DNA of 64,000 bases from Candidatus Didemnitutus mandela. GTDB taxonomy: Bacteria; Verrucomicrobiota; Verrucomicrobiia; Opitutales; Opitutaceae. The translations under genes and the position numbers were made by a program. The DNA is taken from assembly GCA_002591725.1 (NCBI GenBank), contig NJAL01000005.1:1-64000 (forward strand), given 5' to 3'. Shown piece after piece: positions 51,761-63,460 of this stretch. The notes beneath the pieces were generated by a model. That model searched no databases and had not been told where the DNA came from. It saw nothing but the letters and a program-made list of their open reading frames with translations. Within the stretch, counting starts at the first letter, position 1, and each line of letters opens with the position of its first letter.

Positions 51761-54700
51761 ATGACCAAACGTATTAGGCAATCGCTGCGATTTTCGCTGT
51801 CGCCTTCGACATAGCGTTGACCACCGCTTGGGCAAGGCGCCCCCAAGTGGGCTGCGAGTCATCCGCGTGTTGTAGCTATTTGTCGCATTTAATAATGTGT
51901 CTGCTCGGATTCATAAAACTGCGTGATGTGTGCTCGTTCACCATAGGCTTTGTGCGATACAATTTGGTTGCCTAGCGCTAAGGCGCTTTGCTCCTACGTT
52001 TTCCTTAGTCAAGACAGTCGGTAGACGATCCTCATGATTTCTAGCATCGCTACCTAGATCGTGGCACCAGCCGTGCTTGTCTTCAGTACCGTCAGCGCAA
52101 CTTCCGCGTTTAAGCTAGTTTACCTAGAAATACGTGACTTGAAATGCCCCTGTGTAGGGGTGTGGACAGCAACGTGCAGCTCGTCTTCGTCTCGCTTATA
52201 GAAAGCTTAACGATGGTGATACCAATTTGGATAATGGCCGATTCGCGACAGATTTGGCTGACACCGTTCTCTCCGAAACCCTATGCATGTGCGGTTTTCT
52301 TGTCGCGATTCTTCGATCTGATTCCGGATCAAAGCAATGCGCAAGGGTAGATCCGTCCCCGACCACAGCCTTGCGACAAATTTGAAAATCCCCCCGGGGG
52401 AAAAGTGCGGCCACCCGTTTATGCTCTGCAATTCGTCCGCTACGGGGTCATCGTAGTTAGTCGAGGAAGGTGGGCCTCTGTCATCGGACAATGTGCTGTA
52501 GAGCTTGAACCGGGCGACCAATGGATAGCCGTGAAAACCGAGTGCCAAGTCCCAAGTTCCACGACTGGAAGGACGCGATTTCTATTCCTCCAGCGGCGAA
52601 CTCTGCTTTGTTGCCGCGTCAGACGCGAGCTACAAGATCGCGAGGGCGCGCCAGAAAAATTTAAATCAGGCTCAGTATTTTACTGATTTCAGCAAGGGAA
52701 AACTAGATTTCAGCGAGAGCTCCGGAACTCCGAAGCAGCCAATTCTATTGTCTACTGCGCCCGCAACGCCAGGAAGAAGGGTGAAACCTGCCTCGTTTAC
52801 CAGCCGGCGTGTTCCGGAGTTTTTCCCTAAAAAAAGGTCTATCTTTGGGTTTTGGACAAAACGTAGACAAACCAATGAGCTTTTGTTGTCGCCCCATGCT
52901 GCGGTGAAACATTGGCAAACACATAGTTTAAGTTTAGCGCGCCACGTTTTGCCATTTGGTAGCTTTGGAGAGATTTTCCACGAACTCGATCTTACACAAA
53001 CATTTAAAAGGGTCGTTGCGCTTGCAGCGTAATTGAATATTCCGGTGATAGTTGTTGTCGGAGACGTAATTAAGACAGAGGACGGCGAAGACCTTCACAA
53101 TGTGTTGGTGAGCCGGGCTGGGTTTGTCCACCACCAGAACGCTCTGCACCGTCGGATGAAAAATGAGAATGCTTCCCACTTCGAACGAAGCCTATACGAG
53201 GGCATCCTGAACTTTTAATTACATCGTTGTAGGTGCCCGACAAACTACGAACCAATAATAGTCATTCCGCGGTGCAAACCGCCACTGTTGCCGGTGATGA
53301 AACACAGTGTCGCCCAAAACCTGTCCGCTATCGGCCATTATTCATAAAACAAACTAACGGACGCTGCGGCCTGACACGGATCGCGGTCTTGCTCTTGGAG
53401 CTGATCAGGGCTACGTTCATACTCATGGTGGTGCGAGCTCATCGAACCTGGGACGCCCGGGCACGCCGAGCGAGGGGGATTTGACAATAAGCAGCTTCCG
53501 TAAATCGCCATAGCTCTCCAGATGCTTATCTTTTATCAAGATCTTGCGGTGTCTCGCTACTAGTTTTTGCTTTCTAGTCCGTGTTGATCTTCATCGCTTT
53601 TAGGTGGTGATGCTCAATTTTGTGGCCGTTGCGGCTGAGAAGTTTTGAAGCCTCTAACGCTTCATTGGTTTGGTGTTAGCATACGATAAAGTAGTCACTT
53701 TCTTGTTCATAGGCTCGGCAGTCTACTCTGCTCCGATGCGAATTCCCCATCGGCGCATACTTGGTTGCAGTACTAGGATCATTCTCTTTTCCGGATGAGT
53801 TTCTTGCATGGTCCGATCGAGTGGAAAATGCAAGCGACGGCTTTGGCCCAAAGGGTAGCTTCGCCCCCTCAATCGAACCCAGCACGAACGAGCCGATAAT
53901 CACCTTTATCTGCTTTGTGCGAAAAATCTCCCTGTCTCTACCTTTTGTTTTTGATCTCGTCGGCGGTCTTTGGCGAAGCGCTCCGAGGTCAAGATTTAGT
54001 GTGTTGGCGCGGTTTCCATTGACCCATATTAGTATGTAAAATAGTATGTAAAATTTTCCAGACTAGTATGAACGAAGCTCGATTTCAAAACGAAACAAGT
54101 CGAAGCGGCTATTACTGCAAGATCAACACCACGGCGAGTTGCTTGGTCTTCGGTTCACACTCGACGGAGGCGAATGCTACAGAGAAATCCTTCGGCGAAC
54201 GTTGCTATCTTGCTCCGTGTGTAACAATTTTAGTATCGCGCTGGCGGCACTTGGAGAAAGAAAGAATTACGCTTCCGATGGCAACAAGATTCCCCTTTTG
54301 GACAGCTAAACGCGCGCTGATTCGCGATTGCGGTGTGACGCGGTCAGGAGACCCCTTGAGCGCTGTAACAAATCAACGTCCGGGGGTGGTGTGGATAAGC
54401 TCCTTGGCCCTTGCGGCGACCGAGGAAGCAGATGCCAGGTGCCGAATTTTTCGTTGCTGGGTCTTTTCGATTGTCGAGCTGCTAGGCAATCGGCCCAGCT
54501 TTGCACTAAAGGCCGAAAAGAGCTGCGCCAGTCAGCCGGACAATGTGCGCGTGCTGACTGAGACCGGCTTGCCTCTACTTCCAGTTTCTCCCATAGTAGG
54601 TTCTTGGTTTGTGGGAACAAGAGGACCGTGCTGGCGGCCAGAAAACGGTAACCGGCTGCGATCGGGCTCGTTGTCGCGCGAAGGTGCAAATCTGCGATAT

Positions 54701-56815
54701 CACGCACATCGACGCGACGATGCCCAGATCGATTTTCGGGCAGTCTTTGATGCGCTTTATTGTTGTCCTGCAGCTTTTGCTGTGATTCAGGGGCTGGTGG
54801 TGTTTGCCGACGACAGAAAGGTCGACGGGCAACCGTTCGAGGAAATTGTCAAAGAAGTTATAGCGCGAATTTTATGAGTCTGCGGTTGCGGTGATGACTT
54901 TCTCTTAACTTGGCAGCTGACGTGCCTACGAAACGGAACTGACATGGATCCAAATATCGACACAATAATTTAAAGACTTGTGCCTCGAAGACGACGTGAC
55001 TCTATAGTTCCGCATTAGAGTCAAAAACTACTCTATTGCATCGATTCTTCTTGCGGTTTCCTCGCCATCTTTTTATTTTCTATATTGTTGGTATTTGTTC
55101 ACTATAACTTTGAAGCTGTGCGCAGATAGTCCGGAACTCAGACGATGAATTCATTTTGTTGACCAACCTGCTCTAGCCCGCATAGCTGCGAGTGCGAAAC
55201 GAATCTCATGGTCGATTTCTACGCAGCCGTGTGGATCTTTTGTTTTGACCCTGTGACGCTGCTGCTGGCGGTTCCCACGCGTTTACCACCTCTTTAAACG
55301 GAAAATTCGTGACTGAAGGACCTTTGCGTTGGTTGCTAATGGTTTTTTTATAGTGCGGACGAGCTCGATCTCACTAAATACTTGCTTTTCATATACAACG
55401 TGATCACAATGCAAAACACTATCTACAAGGGGAAAGCTTATTACTCGCTCGATCAGTCGGCCTTTCTCCAAGAGAAGGTCGTGGCGGGGTGATAGCGTGC
55501 TCCTGCCCGCAGCGGACACCGAAAAACTTTTTGCGGCAACGATTGCGAGGAAACACGTACAGAAGATGCATCGCTACAGCTTTCAACAACCCTTGTCGGC
55601 TGTTTGACTTCTGACGCCCGGATGGGATGGCTAATGCCCAAAGAGAAGTTTTAACTAAAAAACCATTTTGCTAGACGGGTCGCACTTTGTCAATGTTTTG
55701 CTGCTGTGCGGCTTTCACTACTATTACTTCCTCTTCGAGCTAAAGTCATCGGTAAAATAGCTCGGTGTAGGCCGGTTGGAGATGACGCCGCTACCAGAGA
55801 AATTTTGGGAGGATCACTCGTTGACAATGTTCGGGCCCAAACTCGAAGGCTGTCCGGAAGCGGAGCTGGGACAATTTTTAGTGTCGAGCTTCAGTCGGTG
55901 TGTACGATAGCTGAGGATACGGTGACTCCAGTATCCGTACCAACGGCAGCATGTCCGGCTCCTCGACAAAGCGTGGCTTATTTTCGGCTTTGGAGTCGAT
56001 TCCAAGGAGTTTATCAGTACGCGGATAAAAATTGGAAGCAACCTGTACGTGCTCTTTTTTACTTTCGAGGGATCCTCGGATCTTCACGTACGGTGATGTA
56101 AATTTAAAACAGAATGACATAGTCAACGTCGTTGCTTCCGAACTGCAACCTAAAAATTACGACGTCGAGCTGTTTGAACCCTACGTTTCCCGATACCCGG
56201 AGCTGATAGTGCTGGAGGGCGAGTGCTCGGTGTCACGCTGCTGTTCTGGAGAAGGCAACTTATAAACTTCCGGACCGGTACTGCAGAAGAAAGTGAAACG
56301 ACGACTGGTTGGTGAGTTGGTGGGTGTTTTCATAAAATTGAGTACGTTTCCTTCTCAAAGTTTTTGTGGCGAGGCCGGTAGAAAATCGAATCATGAAACG
56401 TCTGGTGGAAAATTTACGACGGTTTGTCGAGCGAGAGACAAGACGTTCCGTCGAAGCACTGGCAGATGAAGCGTGGTTCCGTTTTTTATGAACTATTCAC
56501 TTCTTCCATCGATTTGAGCCCTGTTTTTTGGCTGCTGCTGAAAATTTTGTGCCCTTTCTTATGAGAAAAGTTTGAAAAAACTTTAGTATGAACTGGTCGA
56601 TCTGGCTTATCAGTTCGATTCCGGCGGAGATCCAGTCGATACCGACGTACCCATTGCGAGGACAGTCAGACTGTGAAAATTTTGCCTTCACCATCGAAGG
56701 CCGTAACTTACTGCAATCGCGATGATTGCTGCGGTGTTCGTCCTTCTCGCGTTGGTGGCGCTGATGGCCTTTGACAACGGGCAGCGACTAGGCGCTGTCG
56801 TACAGCAGGCGGTGG
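51761..56815. other. Five-kilobase decayed region
   Basis: No intact gene supported. Coding-like remnants on the plus strand include FYSSSGELCFVAASDASYKI (about 52575), HVLPFGSFGEIFHELDLTQT then VVVGDVIKTEDGEDLHNVLV (52930-53120), and AYQFDSGGDPVDTDVPIART (about 56600). The 269-codon frame at 54068-54877 is the longest open frame, yet it has no clear domain and competes with other protein-like frames inside it. TAGTATGTAAAA is perfectly duplicated at 54030-54053. The last stretch before the aminotransferase has a membrane-like LLRC/VFVLLALVALMAF segment. Confidence 0.45.
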
Positions 56816-58006
56816 TTACTTGTGGAGCGAGGCGCAAAAGCGCGCAAGGCGTTCCATGCCTTTTTTAATGATTTCGTCGGATGTCGCATAGCTCAGACGC
56901 AAATAGCCCTCGGCGCCGAAGGCCGAGCCCGGAACTGCGGCCACTTTTTCTTGGCCGAGCAGGCGCGCACAGAAATCCTGATCATTGAGACCGAAACTTG
57001 AGATGTTGGGAAAGAGATAAAAAGCACCACCAGCCAGCAGACAGTTCACGCTGAAAATTTTGTTTAATTCGGCATGGAGGAATTTGCGCCGACGATCGAA
57101 GGCGGCTTTCATCTCGGCGAGTGCGACTTCCGCCTTCGCCTTCTCCTTCAACGCGGCGAGGGCGCCGTATTGGGCAAAGGTAGTGGCGTTCGAGGACGTC
57201 TGGCTTTGCAGTTCGATGCAGGCCTTGGCGATCGGGGCCGGAGCGACGAGTGTGCCGAGGCGCCAGCCGGTCATCGCATAGGTTTTGGAAAAACCGGCGA
57301 CGGTAATTGTGCGTTTCTCAATTTCGGGGCCGAGGGTGGCGAAATTACAAGGCGACTTGCCGTCGTAAATGAGGTGCTCATATATCTCGTCTGCGAGTAC
57401 GTAGAGATTATGCTTTACGCAGATGTTGGCGAGAGCCGCTAGCTCCTCGCGGGAATAGATGGCACCGGTGGGGTTTGACGGCGAATTGAGTACCAGCAGT
57501 TTGGTTTTGGGCGTGATAGAGCTCTCGAACAGCGCAGGCGTTAGCTTGAAGCCGGTCTTGTCACCGCAGAAGACGATCTTGGGCGTGGTGCCGGCGAGTT
57601 TTACCATCTCAGGGTAGCTGACCCAGAAAGGAGCCGGAATGATGGCTTCGTCACCGGGATTGCAGATGGCTAGGATGCCAAGATAACAGGAGTATTTTCC
57701 ACCCGGAGAAACCACGACCTGGCTGGGTGCGATCTTGTAGCCGTATTCGTCCGCGTAACGTTCGGCGATGGCTATGCGTAGCGGCTCAAGGCCAGGCGTG
57801 GAAGCATACTTGGTTTTACCGTCTTTGATGGCGGCGATGCACGCCTCTTTGATAAACTCTGGTGTGTCGAAATCCGGCTCGCCAGCGGCGAAACTGCATA
57901 CGTCCTCGCCCGCGGCGAGCATGGTTTTGGCTTTTGCGTCGATGCTAAGGGTGGGCGATGGTGAGATGTTGCGGGCCCAAACTGAGAGCGGGTGTAGTGC
58001 GGCCAT
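56816..58006 (-). CDS. Class I PLP-dependent aminotransferase (aspartate aminotransferase type)
   Basis: A 396-residue fold-type I aminotransferase. The N-terminus [20 protein letters not shown] and [16 protein letters not shown] match the subgroup I-gamma aspartate aminotransferases. NSPSNPTG carries the carboxylate-binding Asn, [15 protein letters not shown] the PLP-ring Asp and Tyr, and [16 protein letters not shown] the Schiff-base Lys (about residue 240); the final Arg lies in GYLRLSYA. The ATG at 58006 (MAALHPLS) fits the family; the longer start at 58054 adds an unrelated 16 residues. Aspartate or prephenate use cannot be separated by eye. Confidence 0.9.
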   Translation of the reverse strand: MAALHPLSVWARNISPSPTLSIDAKAKTMLAAGEDVCSFAAGEPDFDTPEFIKEACIAAIKDGKTKYASTPGLEPLRIAIAERYADEYGYKIAPSQVVVSPGGKYSCYLGILAICNPGDEAIIPAPFWVSYPEMVKLAGTTPKIVFCGDKTGFKLTPALFESSITPKTKLLVLNSPSNPTGAIYSREELAALANICVKHNLYVLADEIYEHLIYDGKSPCNFATLGPEIEKRTITVAGFSKTYAMTGWRLGTLVAPAPIAKACIELQSQTSSNATTFAQYGALAALKEKAKAEVALAEMKAAFDRRRKFLHAELNKIFSVNCLLAGGAFYLFPNISSFGLNDQDFCARLLGQEKVAAVPGSAFGAEGYLRLSYATSDEIIKKGMERLARFCASLHK

Positions 58007-58534
58007 GAAGGCACAGATATAATGCTCGGAGCTTTCTGAAAGCAAGCTTTGCACTTGCTACAACCTAGGCGACGAAGCGGTTCCAGGAAGTTATGATTTA
58101 CGAGAGGAAACCCGACTTGTTTGACTTTCCCGGGGCCGCTTTGTCCGCCTTTGTTGGCTGGCTTTCCAGTTTTCTGGCCTTTGTTCCTTGGGAAGAGGCT
58201 TTTTCTCCCTATTCCAGATGCGGCAGGTAGTTCTCTACTGTGCTGTGGACGAATTGTTCGATTCTGGGTTCTGATGTGGTTTGTGTGGGGGATTTTTAAA
58301 CAATTTTCCTGATTTCCTGCGGCAGCCGCACTAAGATTGGGGCGTAGGCTGGGTGCAGGATCACGATGTTGTTGAAGCTGCATTTTTCCAGTGCAGCACA
58401 CACCAACTTCCCGACGGATTTGATTCACTTTTTCCCCACCGGCTTGTTGATCAAATCGAAAAAGGAAATTTCTGGATAAATTATAAATATATAATATTAT
58501 GGATAATAATTTTATGAATATATGGGATCATAGA
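58007..58534. other. Spacer with A/T-rich end, no gene
   Basis: No gene seen on either strand; the minus-strand frame at 57772-58428 is mainly a shadow of the aminotransferase. At 58460-58545 there is a strongly A/T-rich tract with a perfect GATCATA duplication (58526-58539) directly beyond the stop of the LolA-like gene. Confidence 0.45.
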
Positions 58535-59404
58535 TCATAGATATTGAATCTGGCTGGCTGGCGGCGGAGGCAGGGCTCCGGTCAGACTCTCAGGCGTAAA
58601 AACACTTGCGGAAAGCTCCAACTGGAGCGCAACAGCGGTAAAACTGAGGCGAGTTTTGTCTCGTGTCATGAGGTTGCGGAGGTCGATCGATTTCACCAGC
58701 CACTGACCTCCTACTTCCTTCAGGCTGAGAACTCCGATGCTTTGGACTGGTTCGCCTTTGGGGCCAAGCGCTTCTGCTTGCAGCAGAACTTGAAATTGCG
58801 AATCAAACGCCACCCGCATCCCTGTGAGATCCGGATGCACTGCTGCCAGATCGGCTGGCGGATAAATTAAAAAATGGCAAGCCTGTCGCCCCCGAATCTT
58901 GGAGATCCCTTCGTAGGCGAAGTCTTCCCAATAGAGAAACGGCATTTGTAAGGCGAACAAAGTCAAGTTTGTGCCCTCAATAGGTTGAAGGGATTCGGCC
59001 TCGCTCAATTTTCTTACTTGGCCTCCGGCAACGGTCCATGCCTGGAGATGCGATCCGCTTCGGACGAGCCAGGTGTGCTCCCCGATTTGGATGCGAGTTA
59101 GCGGGCCTGCTGTGTCGGGTATGTAGAAAAGCTGACCGTGGAGCGTGCGCTCTTCGCCATGGTGCGGCATCACGTGCAATTCAAATTGGAGCCAACAATT
59201 ATCGGTGGCGCCGGCGGCCTCGAAGGCTTTCAGCACTGAACGGACTTCTTCCTGCGACGCTTTATTTCTTGCTAACGAACGTGGCTTGGGATGAAATGCT
59301 GCGAAACAGACGGGTGCAACCAGTTTGAGTAAGAGAGCAATGCCTAGAAGAAAAAGAGCCCAGCAGCGGGCTGGATTCGTGAACTTAGGTTTTTTTTTGA
59401 TCAC
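58535..59404 (-). CDS. LolA-like outer-membrane lipoprotein-sorting family protein
   Basis: A 289-residue exported protein. Residues 12-36 form a signal peptide or anchor (RCWALFLLGIALLLKLVAPV). The body is beta-rich, with WLQFELHVMPHHGEERTLHG, WEDFAYEGISKIRGRQACHF and a final RLSFTAVALQLELSASVFTPE. This is the half-barrel pattern of the LolA/LppX/RseB-like sorting family, as in 'outer membrane lipoprotein-sorting' proteins of Verrucomicrobia. Ligand and partner are unknown. It lies 17 bases downstream of secG on the same strand and is likely cotranscribed with it. Confidence 0.7.
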   Translation of the reverse strand: MIKKKPKFTNPARCWALFLLGIALLLKLVAPVCFAAFHPKPRSLARNKASQEEVRSVLKAFEAAGATDNCWLQFELHVMPHHGEERTLHGQLFYIPDTAGPLTRIQIGEHTWLVRSGSHLQAWTVAGGQVRKLSEAESLQPIEGTNLTLFALQMPFLYWEDFAYEGISKIRGRQACHFLIYPPADLAAVHPDLTGMRVAFDSQFQVLLQAEALGPKGEPVQSIGVLSLKEVGGQWLVKSIDLRNLMTRDKTRLSFTAVALQLELSASVFTPESLTGALPPPPASQIQYL

Positions 59405-59421
59405 CCGCTGGCGAAGTGGAT

Positions 59422-59742
59422 TTATGGTGTCGCTGCAGTTGCCGTGATGGCGGGTGTAGCTATGACGGCAGGAAGCTTGGGGTCGTTCGGGCCGTGGTGT
59501 TTTGCCTGATAGATGGTCGCGAGATAAAGTCCGAAGCTGATGAGAAAGAATGCAATCGTGGCGTTGATCGTTGCTTTGCTTAACATATTTCCGGTTTCGA
59601 TGCCGAAAGTGGATTCAACTATACTGATGCCCATGGCCGTTACCCCCCCACCGGGTTTGGCCTTTTGCATCAGCACGACCAAAATCAGGAATACGGATAC
59701 AAGGATTAGAACAAAGGTAAAAACACTGATTAACAGACTCAT
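59422..59742 (-). CDS. secG: Protein translocase subunit SecG
   Basis: A 106-residue inner-membrane protein with two hydrophobic helices (about residues 5-25 and 55-77). The family signature LVVLMQKAKPGGGVTAMG is followed by VESTFGIETGNMLSKATINA. SecG assists SecYEG in preprotein export. The C-terminal Ala/Thr/Pro tail is longer than average but common in this phylum. A promoter-like sequence lies just upstream. Together with lepB at 3.2 kb the window keeps two core export genes. Confidence 0.9.
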   Translation of the reverse strand: MSLLISVFTFVLILVSVFLILVVLMQKAKPGGGVTAMGISIVESTFGIETGNMLSKATINATIAFFLISFGLYLATIYQAKHHGPNDPKLPAVIATPAITATAATP

Positions 59743-59755
59743 AAAATATAAAATA

Positions 59756-59785
59756 AATATAATGCTTTTTACAAGGAATTGTCAA
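59756..59785 (-). promoter_or_regulatory. Sigma-70-like promoter of secG
   Basis: On the minus strand TTGACA (59780-59785) is followed after 18 bases by TATATT (59756-59761), a near-consensus pair. The expected start would lie only about 8 bases before the secG ATG, so the leader is short. It is the best promoter match I found. Confidence 0.5.
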
Positions 59786-61396
59786 TCTTGCTTCTACCCT
59801 CGTTTGCAACCGAGTTCGCTGCTCCGTGTCGCTGCCACGTTTTTAAATCGCTAATCCTGAATGTATATGAAAGTGTTCCCATTCATTTTCCGTCCGATCA
59901 GCTTAGTTCTTTTGGCGGTTCATACCGCCGATCCACGTGAGTGTAGCGCAACATTTCATTTCCTGAGGAATCCAACAAAACTCCCTGTTGCGCCATTCCC
60001 ACGACAACCCACAACCCCATTGCTCGTGAGAATTTGCGGGGCCCAAAAGTTCGGTTTGGCAACCCCGCGCGAAATTACCGCGCACAACAACCTCCACGCG
60101 GTGCTGTTTCAAACCAGTGTCGAATATGTCCTCGTCTGTCTCCAAATTTATCAGCTCGCTCGGCACGTGCTAAAACAGCGCCTGGACATCCAGCATGTTT
60201 TTCCAATAGGCCGTGATCTTTGACCTAAACCAGGCTGTCCTTAACAACTTTGCCTATACCACTATACCACTATACCACTATACCATCTACCAGATAAAGA
60301 CCGGTACTAGTTACTACCAGTTACTACAACAAACTACGACGACTCCTGAAATTGTTGGGACAACGCCGCCCAGACAGAAGCAATACCAAGCGAAATCGAG
60401 TTCATCCGTTTCGTCAAATAGGCGAGCGTTATACCCACTTTTTTGTGACAAGCAGCGCTAACGTTATCTGCGAAAGGACCCTCAACCAACTTTGCTGCGC
60501 TCGGCGGGGCTGTCCGCCAAAGAACTTGCGAGCGAATTATAGTGTGCTGACGATCCCGCCCCTACCATCCTCAGTCAGAAGCTTATCTGTTTATAAAAAA
60601 TATGTTTACAGACGAAGAGGTCAACCCCATCACGTCCCAAATGCCGCGCCTTCGCGGGCAGATTTGGCTGACCGCTCGCCAATTAAATCGTGGGTTCTCT
60701 AGCTGGCGTGACTTTGAGATCATCTTTAGCGTGGACAGCAACTTCGGCGATTATGCCGAATACTACAACACTACAATCCCGTCTTCGATCCCGAAGTCGG
60801 CTAACAACCAATTCTATTTCGCCAAAGACAAAAGATTGCTGGCAAGCTCCATTGGAGCTTGCTGTTCAGAGTTTTGGCCTCTTTGGACGCGACTTGCATT
60901 CTTCTCCCCCCCTCTACCTAGGCAGCTGGTTCCGCGCTTTCGAGGGCAATAAAACTTAGCCAGATGGGCTAGCAATACTTTACGTCCTTCCACGTTCGCG
61001 ACCTGCTGACCGAGAACTAGCGGAAATTTACCGTTACCAACTCGAAGAGCCCGGCCAGCCAGTCCCCCGCGGAGAAGGCCCTAAAAACCGTGTCCCGGAA
61101 GCTCTCCATCAGAAAACCTTCCGTTGGCGGGACGGCAAATAGCCTTGATGTCTGCTTTTGTCGCGCTCCGAAAACCGTTTTTCCTCTCGCTAAAAAAAAT
61201 TTTAAATCTGTTTCTAGGTTTTAAATTAATATCGATGGAAATATGGACTATATAGGAACTTAATAAAGGCTATTAGCCTTAAATACGGAGGAAAATTTTT
61301 CGAGATCACCTATTACTACACAAATCTACAGCGGCTTACTACCCTTCTTCTCAGAGTTGCTTTCTCGCATCCATTTCTGCTGTTTATACCCTCGTA
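59786..61396. other. Decayed region with repeats
   Basis: No intact gene. CTATACCA occurs four times in perfect tandem at 60254-60285, and AGTTACTAC twice nearby (60309-60327). A plus-strand remnant at 60600-61140 reads FTDEEVNPITSQMPRLRGQI, WLTARQLNRGFSSWRDFEII, FGLFGRDLHSS and LAEIYRYQLEEPGQPVPRGE across two to three frames, clearly one former gene, but I cannot identify it. The 61180-61300 stretch is A/T-rich. Confidence 0.45.
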
Positions 61397-62100
61397 TTGA
61401 AGCTTCAAGTCCCCCTCTCTCCTCTTCCTCTCTTACGCTACGCTATCGCGAAGTCTATTCTTTTGTTGAGCAGACGCACGTTGCTCGTCGCGGTGCTCCT
61501 CCCCTGTCTCCAATTTTCTCCTGCCGCCGAAAAAGACACTGCTGAAGTTCAAGAATCTCTAGAAGTGGTGCTCAAACAACCAGCAAAGGGAGGAGACGTA
61601 AACAAGGCAATCGACGCGATCAGCTTCGATTTCATCTCCCAGCCATTCGTAGAGCGGAAAGTCAAATACGTTATGCATGGAGGACGGCTCTTTGCGCAAA
61701 AAGAGCATGTTTTGGAGATCTTGGGATTCGGCGCCTACTCCTCTCGAGATTGGTCTCGAAGATTTTAAAAACTTCGAGATTTTTTATGGCCATGTTCGGA
61801 GCCGGTTACGACGGTGGCTTGCTTCAGCTAAATTTTGTGCTCTGAGGAGAGAAATTGAATAAGCGCGGCGGGCGGGCTGGAAAACAGAATGATTGGAAAC
61901 TTGTATTCCTAAGGCTGATTTTACCAGTGAGCAGATGATGGTCATCCCCTACGGCTGCTACAGAAACGAGAGCAAGTCACTCAATAACTAGAGAAAATCA
62001 ATTCCAAAAGTACAGCCAAAGCTTCCTCAAAGGCCGCTGAGTCTCAAGCCAAGAAGGAAGGGGAAAGCCAAACAAGCCTGCAATTTTGCAGGCACTAACC
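61397..62100 (+). pseudogene. Relic of an exported protein, family unknown
   Basis: The piece begins with a signal-like stretch (RRTLLVAVLLPCLQFSPAAE) and continues SLEVVLKQPAKGGDVNKAID, AISFDFISQPFVERKVKYVM and HGGRLFAQKEHVLEILGFG. After a frame shift come PLEIGLEDFKNFEIFYGHVR and a Lys/Ser/Ala-rich tail (SSKAAESQAKKE). Only two or three lesions separate long readable parts, so decay is recent. No family name can be given. Confidence 0.45.
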
Positions 62101-62195
62101 AGATCCTAAAGATTGATAACAAACGTGACACCGTCCAAGTGATTGCACAGAAATATGACGTATTCTTTAACTCATACTCTGCGCAGACCGTTACG

Positions 62196-62227
62196 TATTC
62201 TAGCGCGAAGCTATTCTAGCGCGAAGC
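62196..62227. repeat. Perfect 16 bp tandem duplication
   Basis: TATTCTAGCGCGAAGC occurs twice head to tail without mismatch. It is the longest perfect duplication unit in the window and lies at the left edge of a helicase relic. Confidence 0.9.
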
Positions 62228-63460
62228 CGTGTTCGAAACGCTGCACTGCTTGGTTTCCGAAAAATATCCGGATCTCGAAAAGCTGGTCTGGGAAAACTGG
62301 AGTTGTCTCGAGGCGATCCGCCAGCTGTACAAAAGCTTGGAGGCCTATCTCGCCAGCCAAGATGCCGCCCAAAGCAATCAAGGCCACGTTGCTGGATCTC
62401 GCTACGGGCACAGGCAAGAAGCTTTGATGTATGTGCCCAGCACAATCGCCTTGGCTGAAGGTTCGGTCGACTGCGTGCTGGTGCTCTGTCTACCTCTGAC
62501 AATTGAGGAGGGATTGTTCGCTTAGTCCACGTTTATGTAAGGCAATAGTGAGTCGACAGACATCACAAAGAAATTGGGTGCAGCAGTATCCATACTCGCC
62601 ATAAAGCGAAGCAACGAAACTGTTCATGCTGTGATATGTGCGTAGAAAACATCTATGCTGTTTACAGAGGACAGCAGCTCGTCTATCCGAAACAGTTTTT
62701 AAGAATAACGACGCGTACTACACTGATTCTAAACGGTAAAGCTTATTAAGCTCGCTCGACAAATGGCTGAAGGAGCGGATGAGGTTTGTGCAGCATGCTA
62801 ATTTGGTTTTCGTTTAACCACCGACGTAACTGGCATATCCTACATTCAGAACGACTACTTTCCAGACGTGGTTTATCTTTATGGATTTTAAAAATAGGCG
62901 ATTTCCGGAAAGGTCGTCAAAAAGCCGAGCTACAAGATCGAGGGCACCTACAAAGCACATGGCTGGCAGAAACCCTATGTTATTCACCAGAAGAACAGAG
63001 AAGACTACCAGCTGCTAAGTAAACTCCGTTCATATCCATTCATCATCACCTAGAAGATCGTGGCTTGCGTCGAAGTAAGGAATGAACTGATCGACTATTT
63101 GGTTAAAACTAAAAAACTACAACTGCGGAAGTAGATAAAAAGCTATCTGGGTAACCTCCGCTGTCACATCAAGCGAAGGTAAAAAGCGTGTCGAAGTTGT
63201 TTGCGGCTACTAGTAGTGATAAAAACTTCCCGGAGGAACGCTGCTCCGAAAATATGCTACCGTTAATAAACACGAATCATGGTCGGTGGAAATTCGCAGT
63301 CTGGTCTGTTAGCGGGAATTTTCGAAGTCGAAGATTATCCCCGTGGGAATATGACCCATGCTGCAGCCAATATGTTTTCCCGCTTTATAAGCTGCGATGC
63401 AATGCCGAAGGAAAATGGATCAAGAAAAACGTGAACAAACCAAGGAGTCTGACATGAAAA
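62228..63460 (+). pseudogene. Relic of a superfamily II helicase, possibly type III restriction subunit
   Basis: Ordered pieces are VFETLHCLVSEKYPDLEKLV, IRQLYKSLEAYLASQDAAQ, KAIKATLLDLATGTGKKL (Walker A TGTGK), STIALAEGSVDCVLVLCLPL with TIEEGLFA, a TTDVTGISYIQNDYF-like block, then VKKPSYKIEGTYKAHGWQKP with YVIHQKNREDYQLL, and KIVACVEVRNELIDYLVKTK near 63060. This order resembles DEAD/DEAH helicases of the type III restriction (res) kind. Many stops and frame changes are present, and no methyltransferase partner is visible in the window. The identification beyond 'SF2 helicase' is tentative. Confidence 0.45.

Noticed and set aside
54068-54877. 269-codon plus-strand ORF as a possible intact gene
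   Set aside because: No recognisable motif, poor start context, other frames inside it look equally protein-like, and it lies in a decayed zone; kept only as part of that region.
57772-58428. 218-codon minus-strand ORF upstream of the aminotransferase
   Set aside because: Its 3' part overlaps the aminotransferase in another frame and the 5' part has no family-like pattern.
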